A DNA stretch of 64,000 nucleotides from Salegentibacter flavus (GCF_900115145.1 NZ_FOVL01000014.1:42105-106104); one strand, 5' to 3'; numbered from the stretch's first letter, positions 27,925-37,699 are shown. The notes: a model not told the origin generated them from the letters alone. Program-made: numbers and translations.

Positions 27925-30066
27925 TTGAGTAAATCCAAGCAAAAGCAGTCTACGTTAGCCCGCACTATTTCCTTAAAAGTAGCCTTAAGCATAGGTGTAG
28001 GGATTATGGTCGGTGCCGGGATCTTTGTTTTTCCCGGTATAGCTTCGGGGCAAGCGGGACCGGCCGCTATGTTATCTTTTTTGCTTGCAGGAGCCATTGC
28101 CCTTATAGTCGCTCTATGTACCGCAGAACTCGCTACTGCAATGCCTGCCAGTGGCGGGGGTTATTATTTTGTTTCCCGGGCATTTGGGCCTTTCTGGGGA
28201 ATTCTTATTGGCGTTGGGCAGTGGATGGGACTCGTCTTTGCCAGCTCCTTCTATCTCTATGGCTTTGCCAGCTATTTGATAGACCTGCTCAAAGAAACCG
28301 GATTGCAATTTGGGGATCCCTTAATTCTTATAGGAATAGGTACCGCGCTCCTGTTGACTTCTATCAATATTCTGGGAACCAAAAGTGCCGGGAAATTACA
28401 AAACAGCATCGTTCTCGTACTTACCGGGATCCTTACTCTTTTATTCCTTTACGGGATGTTACAGGCCCTGGGGATCATGGGAGCAACTAATTTACCGAAA
28501 CCTTTTGCACCAAAAGGCCTAAGTCCTGTGGTGGGTGTCACTGCGCTTATCTTTACTTCTTATCTGGGATTTGTACAAATTGCAACCGTGGGAGGAGAAA
28601 TTATCAATCCGCAAAAGAATCTTCCCCGTGCCCTGGTTGGAAGTGTGCTCATCGTAACCGCGCTATATCTTCTCGCACTGTTTGTAAGTAATAGCGTGCT
28701 TTCTACAGCCGAACTCGGGGAACTTGGGGAAACAGCCATAGTAGAAGTGGCGAGAGGACTCATAGGCGATATCGGGGCGATGGTGGTGCTCTTCGCAGGA
28801 TTACTGGCAACACTTTCAAGTGCCAACGCTTCTATCCTCAGTTCCTCAAGAACCATTTTTGCACTTAGCAATGACGGACTTATCCCCAAATGGGTTTCAG
28901 TGATACACGAAAGATTTAAAACCCCACACCGTGCCCTGTTTCTAGTTGGTTTACCTATAACTGGCATCATGTTCGTGGGAAACCTGGAAGTACTGGCAGA
29001 AACTGCCTCTATGCTTCACTTGCTTATTTACGGTCTTATCTGCGGCTGCGTGCTGAAGCTGCGTAAAAACCGTCCTATCTGGTATGTACCGGGGTTTAAG
29101 TCACCCGCCTACCCTATCTTACCGATAGTGGGATTAGTGGCCAGCTTCGGACTTATATTTTTTATGAGACCGGTATCCCTTTTGCTGGGTGGAGCTGTTC
29201 TTTTGGTAAGCGCCCTATTTTACCTGGTCTACGCCCGCGGTAAAACACTTGCCACCCCCTCGCCTTCTCATATAGCGCCCGAACTGCGTAAACCCCGAAT
29301 TCTCATCCCGGTTTCTCTTCCACAGAAAGAATCCCTTCCGCTGGCAATATTAAGAAGCTTTACAGATCTTGAAGTCTTAGTGCTTGGTTACAAAGAGCTT
29401 CCCGAACAAACCGACCCCGGACAGTATAAAGATGAGGAAGGGGACGAATCAAAAAAGCAGCTGGAAAAGGTTAAAAAAGAACTGGAGGATGAGGAATTTG
29501 ATGTTAAAACTGAATTGGTCTTTACGCCAGACGTTTCGCAAGCCATCGATAATGTGATCGTAGAGCACGACTGCCAGGCGCTGCTGGTCGTCAAACCCAT
29601 AAGCCAACTCAACCGACTGCTCATTCCGGTGTATGACATCAACCAATTAAGCAAACGATTTGCCACGGTTATTTATGAACTTACCACCGCCAGTAATTTG
29701 CCGGCAAGCCTGTTGTTTCTAAGCGGTTCTAAGGATTCTGAAGACTCAGAAGACAAGGACGGCGCAGATATTTCTGTGATGAAGAGAGAGGCCATTAGCA
29801 GGCTTAAGCAGGCCGGAATACATAAACATCAAATCAAGACCAGTCTTGTGGAGGTAGCGAATATTTCTGATGCGGTAAAAGAAGAAAGTAAACCCGAAGA
29901 CCTGGTGATACTGGTAGAAGCCAATGCCAATGAGCGGGAAACATTTATCAATGAAATACGCGGGGAGATTAGTGATAAAATAAACTGTCCTTTACTGGTG
30001 GTCCTTGAGAAAAGGGAAAAAGAAGAAAAGCAAGCCGAAGAAAGCCCGGCAGAAGAGCAGGAATAA
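27925..30066 (+). CDS. APC family amino acid permease with C-terminal USP-like domain
   Basis: Protein of 713 aa starting at TTG 27925 (no ATG occurs before the first membrane helix). Residues about 1-440 form a 12-helix APC transporter opening with LSIGVGIMVGAGIFVFPGI. From about 450 onwards there is a soluble cytoplasmic region with universal-stress-protein-like segments (RILIPVSLP, QALLVVKPISQL, KPEDLVILVEAN, NCPLLVVLEK) and an acidic, Lys/Glu-rich end. Such fusions are common in Bacteroidota and archaea. The substrate is unknown, and the tail may sense ATP or signal state. Confidence 0.9.
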   Translation: MSKSKQKQSTLARTISLKVALSIGVGIMVGAGIFVFPGIASGQAGPAAMLSFLLAGAIALIVALCTAELATAMPASGGGYYFVSRAFGPFWGILIGVGQWMGLVFASSFYLYGFASYLIDLLKETGLQFGDPLILIGIGTALLLTSINILGTKSAGKLQNSIVLVLTGILTLLFLYGMLQALGIMGATNLPKPFAPKGLSPVVGVTALIFTSYLGFVQIATVGGEIINPQKNLPRALVGSVLIVTALYLLALFVSNSVLSTAELGELGETAIVEVARGLIGDIGAMVVLFAGLLATLSSANASILSSSRTIFALSNDGLIPKWVSVIHERFKTPHRALFLVGLPITGIMFVGNLEVLAETASMLHLLIYGLICGCVLKLRKNRPIWYVPGFKSPAYPILPIVGLVASFGLIFFMRPVSLLLGGAVLLVSALFYLVYARGKTLATPSPSHIAPELRKPRILIPVSLPQKESLPLAILRSFTDLEVLVLGYKELPEQTDPGQYKDEEGDESKKQLEKVKKELEDEEFDVKTELVFTPDVSQAIDNVIVEHDCQALLVVKPISQLNRLLIPVYDINQLSKRFATVIYELTTASNLPASLLFLSGSKDSEDSEDKDGADISVMKREAISRLKQAGIHKHQIKTSLVEVANISDAVKEESKPEDLVILVEANANERETFINEIRGEISDKINCPLLVVLEKREKEEKQAEESPAEEQE

Positions 30067-30299
30067 CAAGCATACTAATCGCCCCCGGAATTAAAACCCC
30101 TATCATATTCTCAAAACAAATGTTAAGTAGTTGTTAATAAGAAGCCTGGTTTTTTAGATAAAAAGCCTTTTTTAAGAATTATCTTAGCAGGGAACTAAAT
30201 TAAAATGCCTGACCTCAGCTGAGATTATCCCGGAAGAAAACGGGGTATGAATGTGGATTTTGAGGGTTAAAAGGAGTTGTGCTCCATAATTTTATTAAG

Positions 30300-31111
30300 A
30301 TGTTCGATTCTAATGATCCTGATTTGATTAGTAAGTTACTAGATCAATCAAAGTATTTAAAAAAGGAAAGAAGTTTAATAGATAAGAACATTGAACCTTG
30401 GTTAAAAAAATTAGATGCCAACTCATATTCACTTATCGAGAGAAAACAAAAGAAAAAAGAGATTGAGGAATTAGGTCATTTTCTTTACCATTTCGATAAA
30501 GAGATCGTTATTGAAGAAGTTTTTACAGAAAGCCCTGATTTTATCGTTAAATCCTATGGTAATTTAATTGGGATAGAACTTAAAGATTTTATCACTAATG
30601 AATTTGAAAAAGAAAAAGAAGGACTATTAAAATTAATTTTTAATTCTGTTATTGATAATTTAGAAAATAACCTTGTTAATATAAAGGCAATTATAGAGTA
30701 GAATTTATTGAAGAAAATTTCTCTCTTAAAAGAAAGAATCGAAAATTAATTGAGAAAGAAATAATTTCAATTATTGAAGGATGCAATAAAACACCTGGAG
30801 TCGTAAAAAGTATTACTAAATTTCCTTATAATGGAATTGCGATTCATAAAGGAGAAACAACTATTGTTGGCAATATCAATAAAGAATTAGTTCAGAAAAA
30901 AATAAATTCAAAAGGAAAATTAATACCTCTTTACAGAAAGAAAAACTTAAATCAAGTTTGGCTAGTATTAATTATCGGGGGAGTTGAAAAATCATCTGAT
31001 TTTTGTCTTTTCGATCGGGCAATAACTACTCAAGAGTTTGAATCAACTTTCGACCGAATTTTCATTTATGAATTCTTCGATAGAAAAATAACAGAACTAA
31101 AAATAACGTAG
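30300..31111 (+). pseudogene. PD-(D/E)XK-like nuclease gene broken by a -1 frameshift
   Basis: Frame 1 runs from ATG 30300 (GTG 30279 is an alternative) to TAG 30699-30701. Shifting back one base near 30690-30692 continues without a stop to TAG 31109-31111 (from YRVEFIEENFSLKRKNRKLI on). The joined product is about 270 aa. It contains a nuclease-like core ESPDFIVK ... IGIELKDF, i.e. PD-x(n)-ExK, and a later WLVLIIGG strand and FDRIFIYEFFD. The disruption looks like a 1-nt deletion (ATTTAT to ATTAT); a programmed -1 shift is possible, but no strong slippery heptamer is seen. It is AT-rich compared with its left neighbour. Confidence 0.6.
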
Positions 31112-31157
31112 CACAACAAAGAACTAAGCTAAATTCCAGGCATTTTAACTCAATTTA

Positions 31158-31198
31158 GAAACAAAATTTTCGTCATAGACTAAACCCGATTTTGCGAC
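31158..31198 (+). repeat. 41-bp direct repeat, copy A
   Basis: Starts GAAACAAAATTTTC and ends CCGATTTTGCGAC. It matches 32553-32593 at 38 of 41 positions. It lies 47 bp downstream of the broken nuclease gene; weaker similarity between the copies extends about 40 bp upstream. Confidence 0.85.
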
Positions 31199-31326
31199 GT
31201 CAAATAATGGGTATTGTCCAAAAAAATGTAATTTTAGAAACTATTAAAGAAAATAGTTAAACCTACAAATCCGCATCCCTTACTCTGCCAACAGGCGTTA
31301 ACCGTAAGCCTTAACCTTAATAAAAA

Positions 31327-32496
31327 ATGATCCTTATAGACCACCCATATGTTTCAGATTTTCTAGTAAGAACTATTAAAGAAAATAATTTTGAAATTAT
31401 TTCTACTAAAGAAGCGAGGTCATTGATTAATGATGATTCTATGAATTGGATTTCTGAAAATGATGCGAAGAATAAAATCCTAAACAGCCCAAACCCTCTT
31501 ATTTATACAAATTCTGAGAACTCATTAACATGGATTTTCAACTATTTAAAAGAAACTAACCTACCTCAACAAATAAGATTATTTAAGGACAAAATTAAAT
31601 TTAGAGAACTAACTAAAGATTTGTTTCCTGATTTTCTGTTTAGGAAAGTTAAAATAGATGATATTCAAACCTTGGATTTAGATATTGATGAAATAAAAAT
31701 GCCATTTATTATTAAGCCTTCATTAGGTTTTTTTAGTATTGGAGTACATATTGTTCGTAACAAGTCTGACTGGTATACTGCTCAAAAAGAATTAAACTAT
31801 GATAATCTAAAAAGCATTTACCCTAAAGAGGTAATGGATGCTTCTACTTTTATTATAGAAGAATACATAGAAGGAGAGGAATTTGCCATAGATGCCTATT
31901 TTAATAATGATGGAGAAGTAGTTATTCTAAATATTCTACATCATATGTTTTCTTCAGGTACTGATGTAAGTGATAGGGTTTACTCTACTTCTCAAAGCAT
32001 AATTCGTAAGTACAAAGAAAGCCTTGAAGAGTTTTTAAAACCCATAGGAAAAAAAGCTAATTTGAAAAACTTTCCTTTACATATAGAGGTTAGAATTGAT
32101 GAAAAAGGAGTAATAAAACCAATAGAAATAAACCCGCAACGATTTGGAGGGTGGTGCACGACCGGAGATCTTTCGTGGTATGCATTTAATTTTAATTCAT
32201 ACCAATATTTCTTTCAAAATAAAAAACCGAATTGGGATGAGATTTTTAAAAATAAGAAAGATGAAATTTATAGCATTGTTTTATTAAACAATAATTCAGG
32301 TTTTAAGCCATCAGAAATCTCTCATTTTGATTTTGATATGCTTGAACAGGATTTAGAAAATATATTAGTTACCAGAAAATTAGATTTTAATAAATTCCCT
32401 GCATTTGGAATCTTATTTACTGAAACAAGTGAAGGAAATGAAAGAGAACTAAAAGAAATACTAAATTCCGATTTAAGTAAATATATTAGAAAATAG
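31327..32496 (+). CDS. Orphan ATP-grasp ligase
   Basis: Protein of 389 aa with an N-terminal pre-ATP-grasp Rossmann-like part and an ATP-grasp core at about residues 90-310. Nucleotide-binding segments are MPFIIKPSLGFFSIGVH (strand plus flexible loop), FIIEEYIEGEEFAIDAY and the Mg2+-binding LHIEVRIDEKGVIKPIEINP (Glu/Asn ligands), with RFGGWC after it. These enzymes join a carboxylate to an amine or thiol via acyl-phosphate, as in carnosine-synthase-like or peptide-tailoring enzymes. No precursor peptide or partner gene is recognisable next to it. Codon and base usage is AT-rich, like the flanking nuclease-like genes. Confidence 0.8.
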   Translation: MILIDHPYVSDFLVRTIKENNFEIISTKEARSLINDDSMNWISENDAKNKILNSPNPLIYTNSENSLTWIFNYLKETNLPQQIRLFKDKIKFRELTKDLFPDFLFRKVKIDDIQTLDLDIDEIKMPFIIKPSLGFFSIGVHIVRNKSDWYTAQKELNYDNLKSIYPKEVMDASTFIIEEYIEGEEFAIDAYFNNDGEVVILNILHHMFSSGTDVSDRVYSTSQSIIRKYKESLEEFLKPIGKKANLKNFPLHIEVRIDEKGVIKPIEINPQRFGGWCTTGDLSWYAFNFNSYQYFFQNKKPNWDEIFKNKKDEIYSIVLLNNNSGFKPSEISHFDFDMLEQDLENILVTRKLDFNKFPAFGILFTETSEGNERELKEILNSDLSKYIRK

Positions 32497-32552
32497 AAAT
32501 TACTAAGGCTAAGAAAGAGCTGAGTTAAAAACAAGTCCTCTAAGCTAACTTC

Positions 32553-32593
32553 GAAACAAAATTTTCCTCATAGAGTAAAACCGATTTTGCGAC
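32553..32593 (+). repeat. 41-bp direct repeat, copy B
   Basis: 38/41 identical to copy A (31158-31198), located 57 bp after the ATP-grasp stop. Each copy therefore follows the end of one accessory gene. Confidence 0.85.
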
Positions 32594-32664
32594 TCCTTAA
32601 ACCAACCAACCTACTTCTCTACTCCTATAACTTGTTACGAAACTATTAGCGGTAATTTAAAAAT

Positions 32665-33273
32665 ATGAATATAGAAAAAATCTTTCGGGACCTAAAGTTC
32701 GACTTAGAGTCAATAAACGAAAAAGCAAATGAAAGATTACTGAAAGAAGAACAAATAAGATCAAGTATTTACTGTTCTTTGCGAAACCAGGGTTTTATTG
32801 TTGCGGCCGAAAGAAATTATGATAAGAATTCGGAGGTAGAATGTGATTTGGTTTTTTGGGGAAATTCGAAATCCGAATCCTGGATGGAGATAAAAACTGC
32901 CAGGTATTCAAAAGCAATAAATGATTTCAGAAAATTAGATAAAAAAGGAAAGGATAGTTGGAATAATGGAGAAAAAGGTCAGTTTATAAGTTGGAAAAAG
33001 GATATTGAAAAATTTAATTTATTAAAAAATAAAGATGTTGAGAAATACTTTGTACTTGTAGAACAATGCTTTGACCAATCATTATTTGATAAATTGTATT
33101 CCCAAAATAAATATGAAATAAAACAGCTTTTTGGGAATTTTGAATACAAAAAAATTGAATTTGAATTAAAATGGAACAAAGCTCCTGTGAATAAATGTAT
33201 TATAAGAATATTTGACCTAAAGAACTACAATCAACAACATATACCACAAAAAACTTTTGCCGAAAAATTGTAA
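32665..33273 (+). CDS. PD-(D/E)XK nuclease-like hypothetical protein
   Basis: Protein of 202 aa. The N-terminal helix KLLKEEQIRSSIY-like segment is followed by the core VECDLVFWGNS ... SWMEIKTARYS, which fits the D-x(n)-ExK active site of the restriction-endonuclease-like fold (Asp in ECD, Glu and Lys in MEIK). Later strands are KYFVLVEQCF and FELKWNKAPVNKCIIRIFDL. I do not recognise a named subfamily. It could be a defence or DNA-repair nuclease, but no methyltransferase or helicase accompanies it. AT-rich like the two genes before it. Confidence 0.6.
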   Translation: MNIEKIFRDLKFDLESINEKANERLLKEEQIRSSIYCSLRNQGFIVAAERNYDKNSEVECDLVFWGNSKSESWMEIKTARYSKAINDFRKLDKKGKDSWNNGEKGQFISWKKDIEKFNLLKNKDVEKYFVLVEQCFDQSLFDKLYSQNKYEIKQLFGNFEYKKIEFELKWNKAPVNKCIIRIFDLKNYNQQHIPQKTFAEKL

Positions 33274-33546
33274 ATTAGAAAACCTGGAAAGAAAACGGAA
33301 TCAAACATCATCCTGTCTTTTTTCCAAACCTGCCTTATCAAACCGAAACGAAAAAGCAAATAAGAAAAAATAAAAACCAATCTTTGCAGTGCTTTAAAGC
33401 AGCACCCACTAAAACGGGTAATTTTCGATTCGCTCATTTTCACAAATAGTGCTAGATTACTCCACATAACAGCGCATAACCGCCATTGAAAAACAAGGCT
33501 ACTTATACGCAGACTTTAGCAAAAAAATTGGAAATAAAGTCACCCC

Positions 33547-36500
33547 ATGAAAGAACCAGAAATACCTGTAAATGAACCGGAACGACTAAAAGAATTAGAA
33601 AGTTATCAATTGACAGGACTTGTAGAGAATGACGATTATGACTTTATCACTTCCATGGCTGCCCAAATATGCGGCACCAAAATTTCTTTAATTAGTCTGG
33701 TAACCGATGATAAGCAATGGTTTCTTTCCCACCATGGCCTGGAGGCTCGTAAAACGCCAAAAGACTATGCATTTTGCGCTCATGCTATTAATACACCAAA
33801 TGAGCCGTTTATAGTTGAAGATGCCCGAAAAGATGAGCGGTTTCATGACAACCCCTTGACAACCAATGATCCGCATGTCATCTTTTATGCGGGTATTCCT
33901 TTGGTTACCTCCAGGGGCTACCCCTTAGGAACGCTTTGTACTATTGATGACAGCCCTAAAAAGCTCAATAAAACCCAGCTTGAACGGCTTCAGAAACTGG
34001 CAAGACAAACCGAAAAACTTTTTGAGAGTAGAAAAAAAAGTATTGAAGTGGATCTTCTTAATCAAGAGCTGAAAAAAAAGAATGATTTGCTCCGGAATAC
34101 TCAGGAAGCAAATCAGCTAGGCACCTGGGAAATGGATATCCCATCGGGAAAAACTACCTGGAGTGATATGGTATATAAGATCCATGAAGTACCTAAAGAT
34201 TTTGATCCTGATGAGGTAAAAAAAACAGAGTTTTACCACACTGTTTACAGGCCCGTCATTAACAATGCTCTTAAAAGATGCATTTCCCAGGGTATCCCAT
34301 TTGATTTGGTAGCCCAAATAATCACCGCGAAAGACAGACTGATATGGGTGAGGTCAACAGGACGAAAAGTGGGAGACAAACTCATTGGTAGTTTTCAGGA
34401 TATTACCGAAATAAAGCAAAATGAAATTAGATTCAAATCGGTAATTGAAGGCACCGACGTGGGCACCTGGGAATGGAATGTTCAAACCGGAGAAACCGTC
34501 TTTAATGAGCGTTGGGCTGAAATCACTGGTTATACCTTAGAAGAGCTCACTCCTATAAGTATAGAAACCTGGATGAAATTAGCTCATCCCGATGACCTGG
34601 AAGAATCTGGGCGTAGGCTAGACTCCTGTTTTGAGAAAAAGACGGAGTACTACGAGCTTGAAGCCCGCATGAAGCATAAAGCCGGGCACTGGGTTTGGGT
34701 CTATGACAGGGGTAAAGTTTTTGAATGGACCAAAGACGGGAAACCCCTTATTATGTATGGCACCCACCAGGATATTACAGAAAGAAAGCATAGAGAAGAG
34801 AGACTGCGAATTAGTGAGGAGGCTTTCAGGGGAAATTTCGAAAATGCGGCCATTGGAATGGCTTTGTTGGATGAAAAGGGGAAATGGTTGAAAGTAAATG
34901 ACAAGCTTTGCCAAATTGTTGGGTATTCACAAGAGGAATTATGTGAACTTACTTTTCAGGATATTACCCATCCTGATGATTTAAATTCAGATTTGACCTT
35001 TTTGCAGGAACTTATTGAAGACAAAAGGGATCATTACCAGATGGAGAAACGATACTTCCATAAAAAGGGACATATTGTTCATATCCTTCTGGCAGTCTCT
35101 ATGGTAAGGAATAACGAGGCTAAGGTGCTCTATTTTATTTCGCAAATTATAGATATCTCTGAAAGCAAAAAGCTCCTTTCAGATATTGATTACCAAAAAA
35201 ACCTGTTATCTGCTTTATATAATTTATCTCCAATAGGAATAGCCCTAAACGATTATGAAACCGGTAAATTTTTAGATGTAAACGATAAATTGCTGGAACC
35301 AACCGGCTACAGCAAAGAGGAATTCCTATCCTTTAGTTATTGGGATACCACGCCCGGAAAGTATGAGCCATTAGAAAAAAATATGCTTAAACAAATAGAA
35401 AGCAAAGGAAGCTATGATCTGTTTGAAAAGGAATATATCCGAAAAGATGGTACAACCTATCCGGTGGCATTGCAGGGGGTGGTAATTAAAGATGCCAATG
35501 GAAAAAAACTAATTTGGTCTTTTATAAGGGATATTAGCAAGGAAAAAGAGGCCGAACGCAAACTGCGGGAAGCTATTTCCAGCCTGCAAGCCATATTAGA
35601 TGCAAGTAAACAGGTTTCCATTATGGCCACCGATACAAATGGTACAATTACTTTGTTCAACGCTGGTGCCGAAGAAATAACGGGCTATAAATCCGAGGAG
35701 ATGATAGGCAAACATAATCCACAGTTGATTCACCATCCCGATGAGATAAAAGAGCAAAGCCTTGAACTGTCTAAAAAGTACAACAAAGAAATAATAGGAT
35801 TTGAGGCCTATTTTTATGAAGCTAAAATTGGAGTGCCAACTACTAAAGAATGTACCTATATAAGGAAAGACGGTACAACTTTCCCCGTTTTGCTTTCTAT
35901 AAACACCATCCTTGACCATGGAGATATTGTAGGATACCTGGGTGTAGCTACTGACATCAGAAAATTAAAGAAGGTAGAAAAGGAGATCAAGTCCTTACTT
36001 GATATTACCAATGAGCAAAACGAAAGACTCCGCAATTTTGCGAATATTGTATCCCACAACCTACGGTCTCATAGTTCAGGCATTTCCGGAATTCTTGACC
36101 TGATTCAAATGGAATTTCCGGAAATATCGAAGAATGAATTGGTTAAACATCTTAATAGAGGAGCCGAAAACCTGAAGCAAACAGTACATGATTTAACTGA
36201 GATCGTTAAAGTTAATTTATCGAAAAGTGGTATTTCGCCCATAAGGCTCTATGATGTGCTGCAAAAAAATACAGAAAGCCTTAGTATAAAAATCAAACAG
36301 GCCAACTTAGAAATAATCAACCAAATTGACAAAGACCTGGTAGTAAAAGGTATTCCTGCTTACCTTGATAGTATTGTATTGAACATGATTACAAATGCCA
36401 TTAAGTATAAAAGCGAGGAAAGATTAAGCTATTTAAAGATTTTTGCTCGCGTAGAGCAAGCGGTGGTAACTATCTTTTTCGAAGATAATGGCCTGGGCAT

Positions 36501-36681
36501 AGACCTAGAAAAACACGGTGATAAACTGTTTGGCATGTACAAAACATTTCATAAACACGATGACTCCCGGGGAGTTGGCCTATTCATCACCAAAAACCAA
36601 ATAGGAAGTATGGGCGGTAAAATAGAAGTAGAAAGTGAAGTAAACCTAGGTACAACCTTTAAAATAACATTACCAATATAA
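33547..36681 (+). CDS. GAF/multi-PAS sensor histidine kinase
   Basis: Protein of 1044 aa without membrane helices, so cytoplasmic. A GAF domain (about residues 20-160, PFIVEDARKDERF and FYAGIPLVTSRGYPLGTL) is followed by about five PAS/PAC units (about 180-290, 295-415, 420-540, 545-670 and 675-800; several have the GYxxEEL motif). The phosphoacceptor His is in FANIVSHNLRSHSSGI (about residue 837). The ATPase domain has the N-box SIVLNMITNAIKYKS, G1 DNGLGIDLEKHGDKLFGMY and G2 GVGLFITK. No response regulator is adjacent, and input signals cannot be inferred. Confidence 0.92.
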   Translation: MKEPEIPVNEPERLKELESYQLTGLVENDDYDFITSMAAQICGTKISLISLVTDDKQWFLSHHGLEARKTPKDYAFCAHAINTPNEPFIVEDARKDERFHDNPLTTNDPHVIFYAGIPLVTSRGYPLGTLCTIDDSPKKLNKTQLERLQKLARQTEKLFESRKKSIEVDLLNQELKKKNDLLRNTQEANQLGTWEMDIPSGKTTWSDMVYKIHEVPKDFDPDEVKKTEFYHTVYRPVINNALKRCISQGIPFDLVAQIITAKDRLIWVRSTGRKVGDKLIGSFQDITEIKQNEIRFKSVIEGTDVGTWEWNVQTGETVFNERWAEITGYTLEELTPISIETWMKLAHPDDLEESGRRLDSCFEKKTEYYELEARMKHKAGHWVWVYDRGKVFEWTKDGKPLIMYGTHQDITERKHREERLRISEEAFRGNFENAAIGMALLDEKGKWLKVNDKLCQIVGYSQEELCELTFQDITHPDDLNSDLTFLQELIEDKRDHYQMEKRYFHKKGHIVHILLAVSMVRNNEAKVLYFISQIIDISESKKLLSDIDYQKNLLSALYNLSPIGIALNDYETGKFLDVNDKLLEPTGYSKEEFLSFSYWDTTPGKYEPLEKNMLKQIESKGSYDLFEKEYIRKDGTTYPVALQGVVIKDANGKKLIWSFIRDISKEKEAERKLREAISSLQAILDASKQVSIMATDTNGTITLFNAGAEEITGYKSEEMIGKHNPQLIHHPDEIKEQSLELSKKYNKEIIGFEAYFYEAKIGVPTTKECTYIRKDGTTFPVLLSINTILDHGDIVGYLGVATDIRKLKKVEKEIKSLLDITNEQNERLRNFANIVSHNLRSHSSGISGILDLIQMEFPEISKNELVKHLNRGAENLKQTVHDLTEIVKVNLSKSGISPIRLYDVLQKNTESLSIKIKQANLEIINQIDKDLVVKGIPAYLDSIVLNMITNAIKYKSEERLSYLKIFARVEQAVVTIFFEDNGLGIDLEKHGDKLFGMYKTFHKHDDSRGVGLFITKNQIGSMGGKIEVESEVNLGTTFKITLPI

Positions 36682-36701
36682 TATTAATCTAATTTGTGAT
36701 A

Positions 36702-37046
36702 ATGAAAAAGTTCGCCTACAGTTTTCCGATCTTAAAAGATAAAGTTGATCAATGGCTAAATTTCGCCAGGGAGGTAAATACTACCCACAAGGAAGAATTC
36801 AGTAAAATGCATCAAAGAATAGGTGTTAAAAAAGAAAGTTGGTTTTTGCAGGAGTCAGCCGAGGGATATTCTGTGGTGGTATATACCGAGGCGGAGGATG
36901 AGCATTTTATGAACAAGTTCAAAAATGATCAATCTGAGTTTTCGGAATGGTTTAGAGAGCAGGTTTCAGAACTTCAGGGTGTAGATCTTGATTTCACTAC
37001 CCAAATGCCTGAAATAGTTCTGGATTGGGAAGAGAACGATCAATAA
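36702..37046 (+). CDS. DUF6176 family small protein
   Basis: Protein of 114 aa, with start taken as ATG 36702 (MKKFAYSFPIL) rather than the in-frame GTG 6 bp earlier. It resembles the DUF6176 family: a ferredoxin-like alpha/beta fold with KESWFLQES and GYSVVVYTEAED strands. The function is unknown. It lies 20 bp after the histidine kinase and may be co-transcribed, though a response-regulator role has no support. Confidence 0.65.
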   Translation: MKKFAYSFPILKDKVDQWLNFAREVNTTHKEEFSKMHQRIGVKKESWFLQESAEGYSVVVYTEAEDEHFMNKFKNDQSEFSEWFREQVSELQGVDLDFTTQMPEIVLDWEENDQ

Positions 37047-37202
37047 AAAAGGGACTATGCCGGTTAGAAACCGTGGAATTATCCTCAATCAGTTCTTAAC
37101 CATATATGAAGAAAGAGTTCAACTTAAAGTAATAAAGCCAGACCCCTTTTTTTAAAACTTACACACTCTACGGGACAGTGTCGTTATATTAAAAATCAAG
37201 TC

Positions 37203-37691
37203 TTAAGGAGTTTCCAAAACATCGGCCAGAGGCCGCCTGTAGGAATAGGGCATCTTTTTAGAGTATCCTAATCGTATCAATAGCAAGGGATGCCCTGTGA
37301 GCTTAAATTGTCTTGCCATTTTATTTCGAACCTGTATTTCTTCACAAGGCATATTTACGTGAGCATGACTAATATTTAATTGGGTGGCTGTTAAGCCAAA
37401 ACGCTGAAAAGCTCTTCCTAGCAGAACCCAGTGAGCCACATCATTTTTTTCGACTGTAAACAAAGCAAAACCCGCAGAAGCCTCTATTTGTTTCTTCCAT
37501 CGCTTTGCCTCACTGCTTGCAGAAACAAACTTTTTCATAATGATATTGCCCAATGTTCTCCCAACCTCAGGCATTCCCATACTCGCTTGCCATATCCCGT
37601 CTCTTTTTTGTTCTACTTCCTTTTTGGAAAAACGAATCCAGGAGACAAGCTCCTTTACAAAAGCCTTATTTTGAAACTGCCTGTTACTCCC
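37203..37691 (-). pseudogene. Acg-like nitroreductase, C-terminal half (split by IS21)
   Basis: The minus-strand frame begins at the junction with the IS21 target duplication and runs 162 codons to the stop at 37203. It contains DGIWQASMGMPEVGRTLG, HWVLLGRAFQRFGLTATQL and a terminal HPLLLIRLGYSKKMPYSYRR block, as in the second half of Acg-type FMN-binding nitroreductases. Its frame continues exactly from codon 162 of the fragment at 42359-42844. Without its own start it is not expected to make a working protein. Confidence 0.85.
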
Positions 37692-37699
37692 TTCAGTAA
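37692..37699. repeat. 8-bp target site duplication, left copy
   Basis: TTCAGTAA directly abuts the IS21 left end (TGCATAATCC...). The identical octamer is at 42359-42366 beyond the right end. Confidence 0.9.

Noticed and set aside
30690..30701. Programmed -1 ribosomal frameshift
   Set aside because: No X-XXY-YYZ slippery heptamer or downstream hairpin is evident at the junction; a 1-nt deletion is simpler.
31112..31326. Integron attC sites around the AT-rich genes
   Set aside because: The repeated element has no convincing RYYYAAC/GTTRRRY core pair and no integrase is in the window; I report only the repeat.
33274..33546. A third copy of the 41-bp repeat after the second nuclease-like gene
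   Set aside because: Read through the spacer by eye; only an unrelated TGCTTTAAAGCA palindrome is present.
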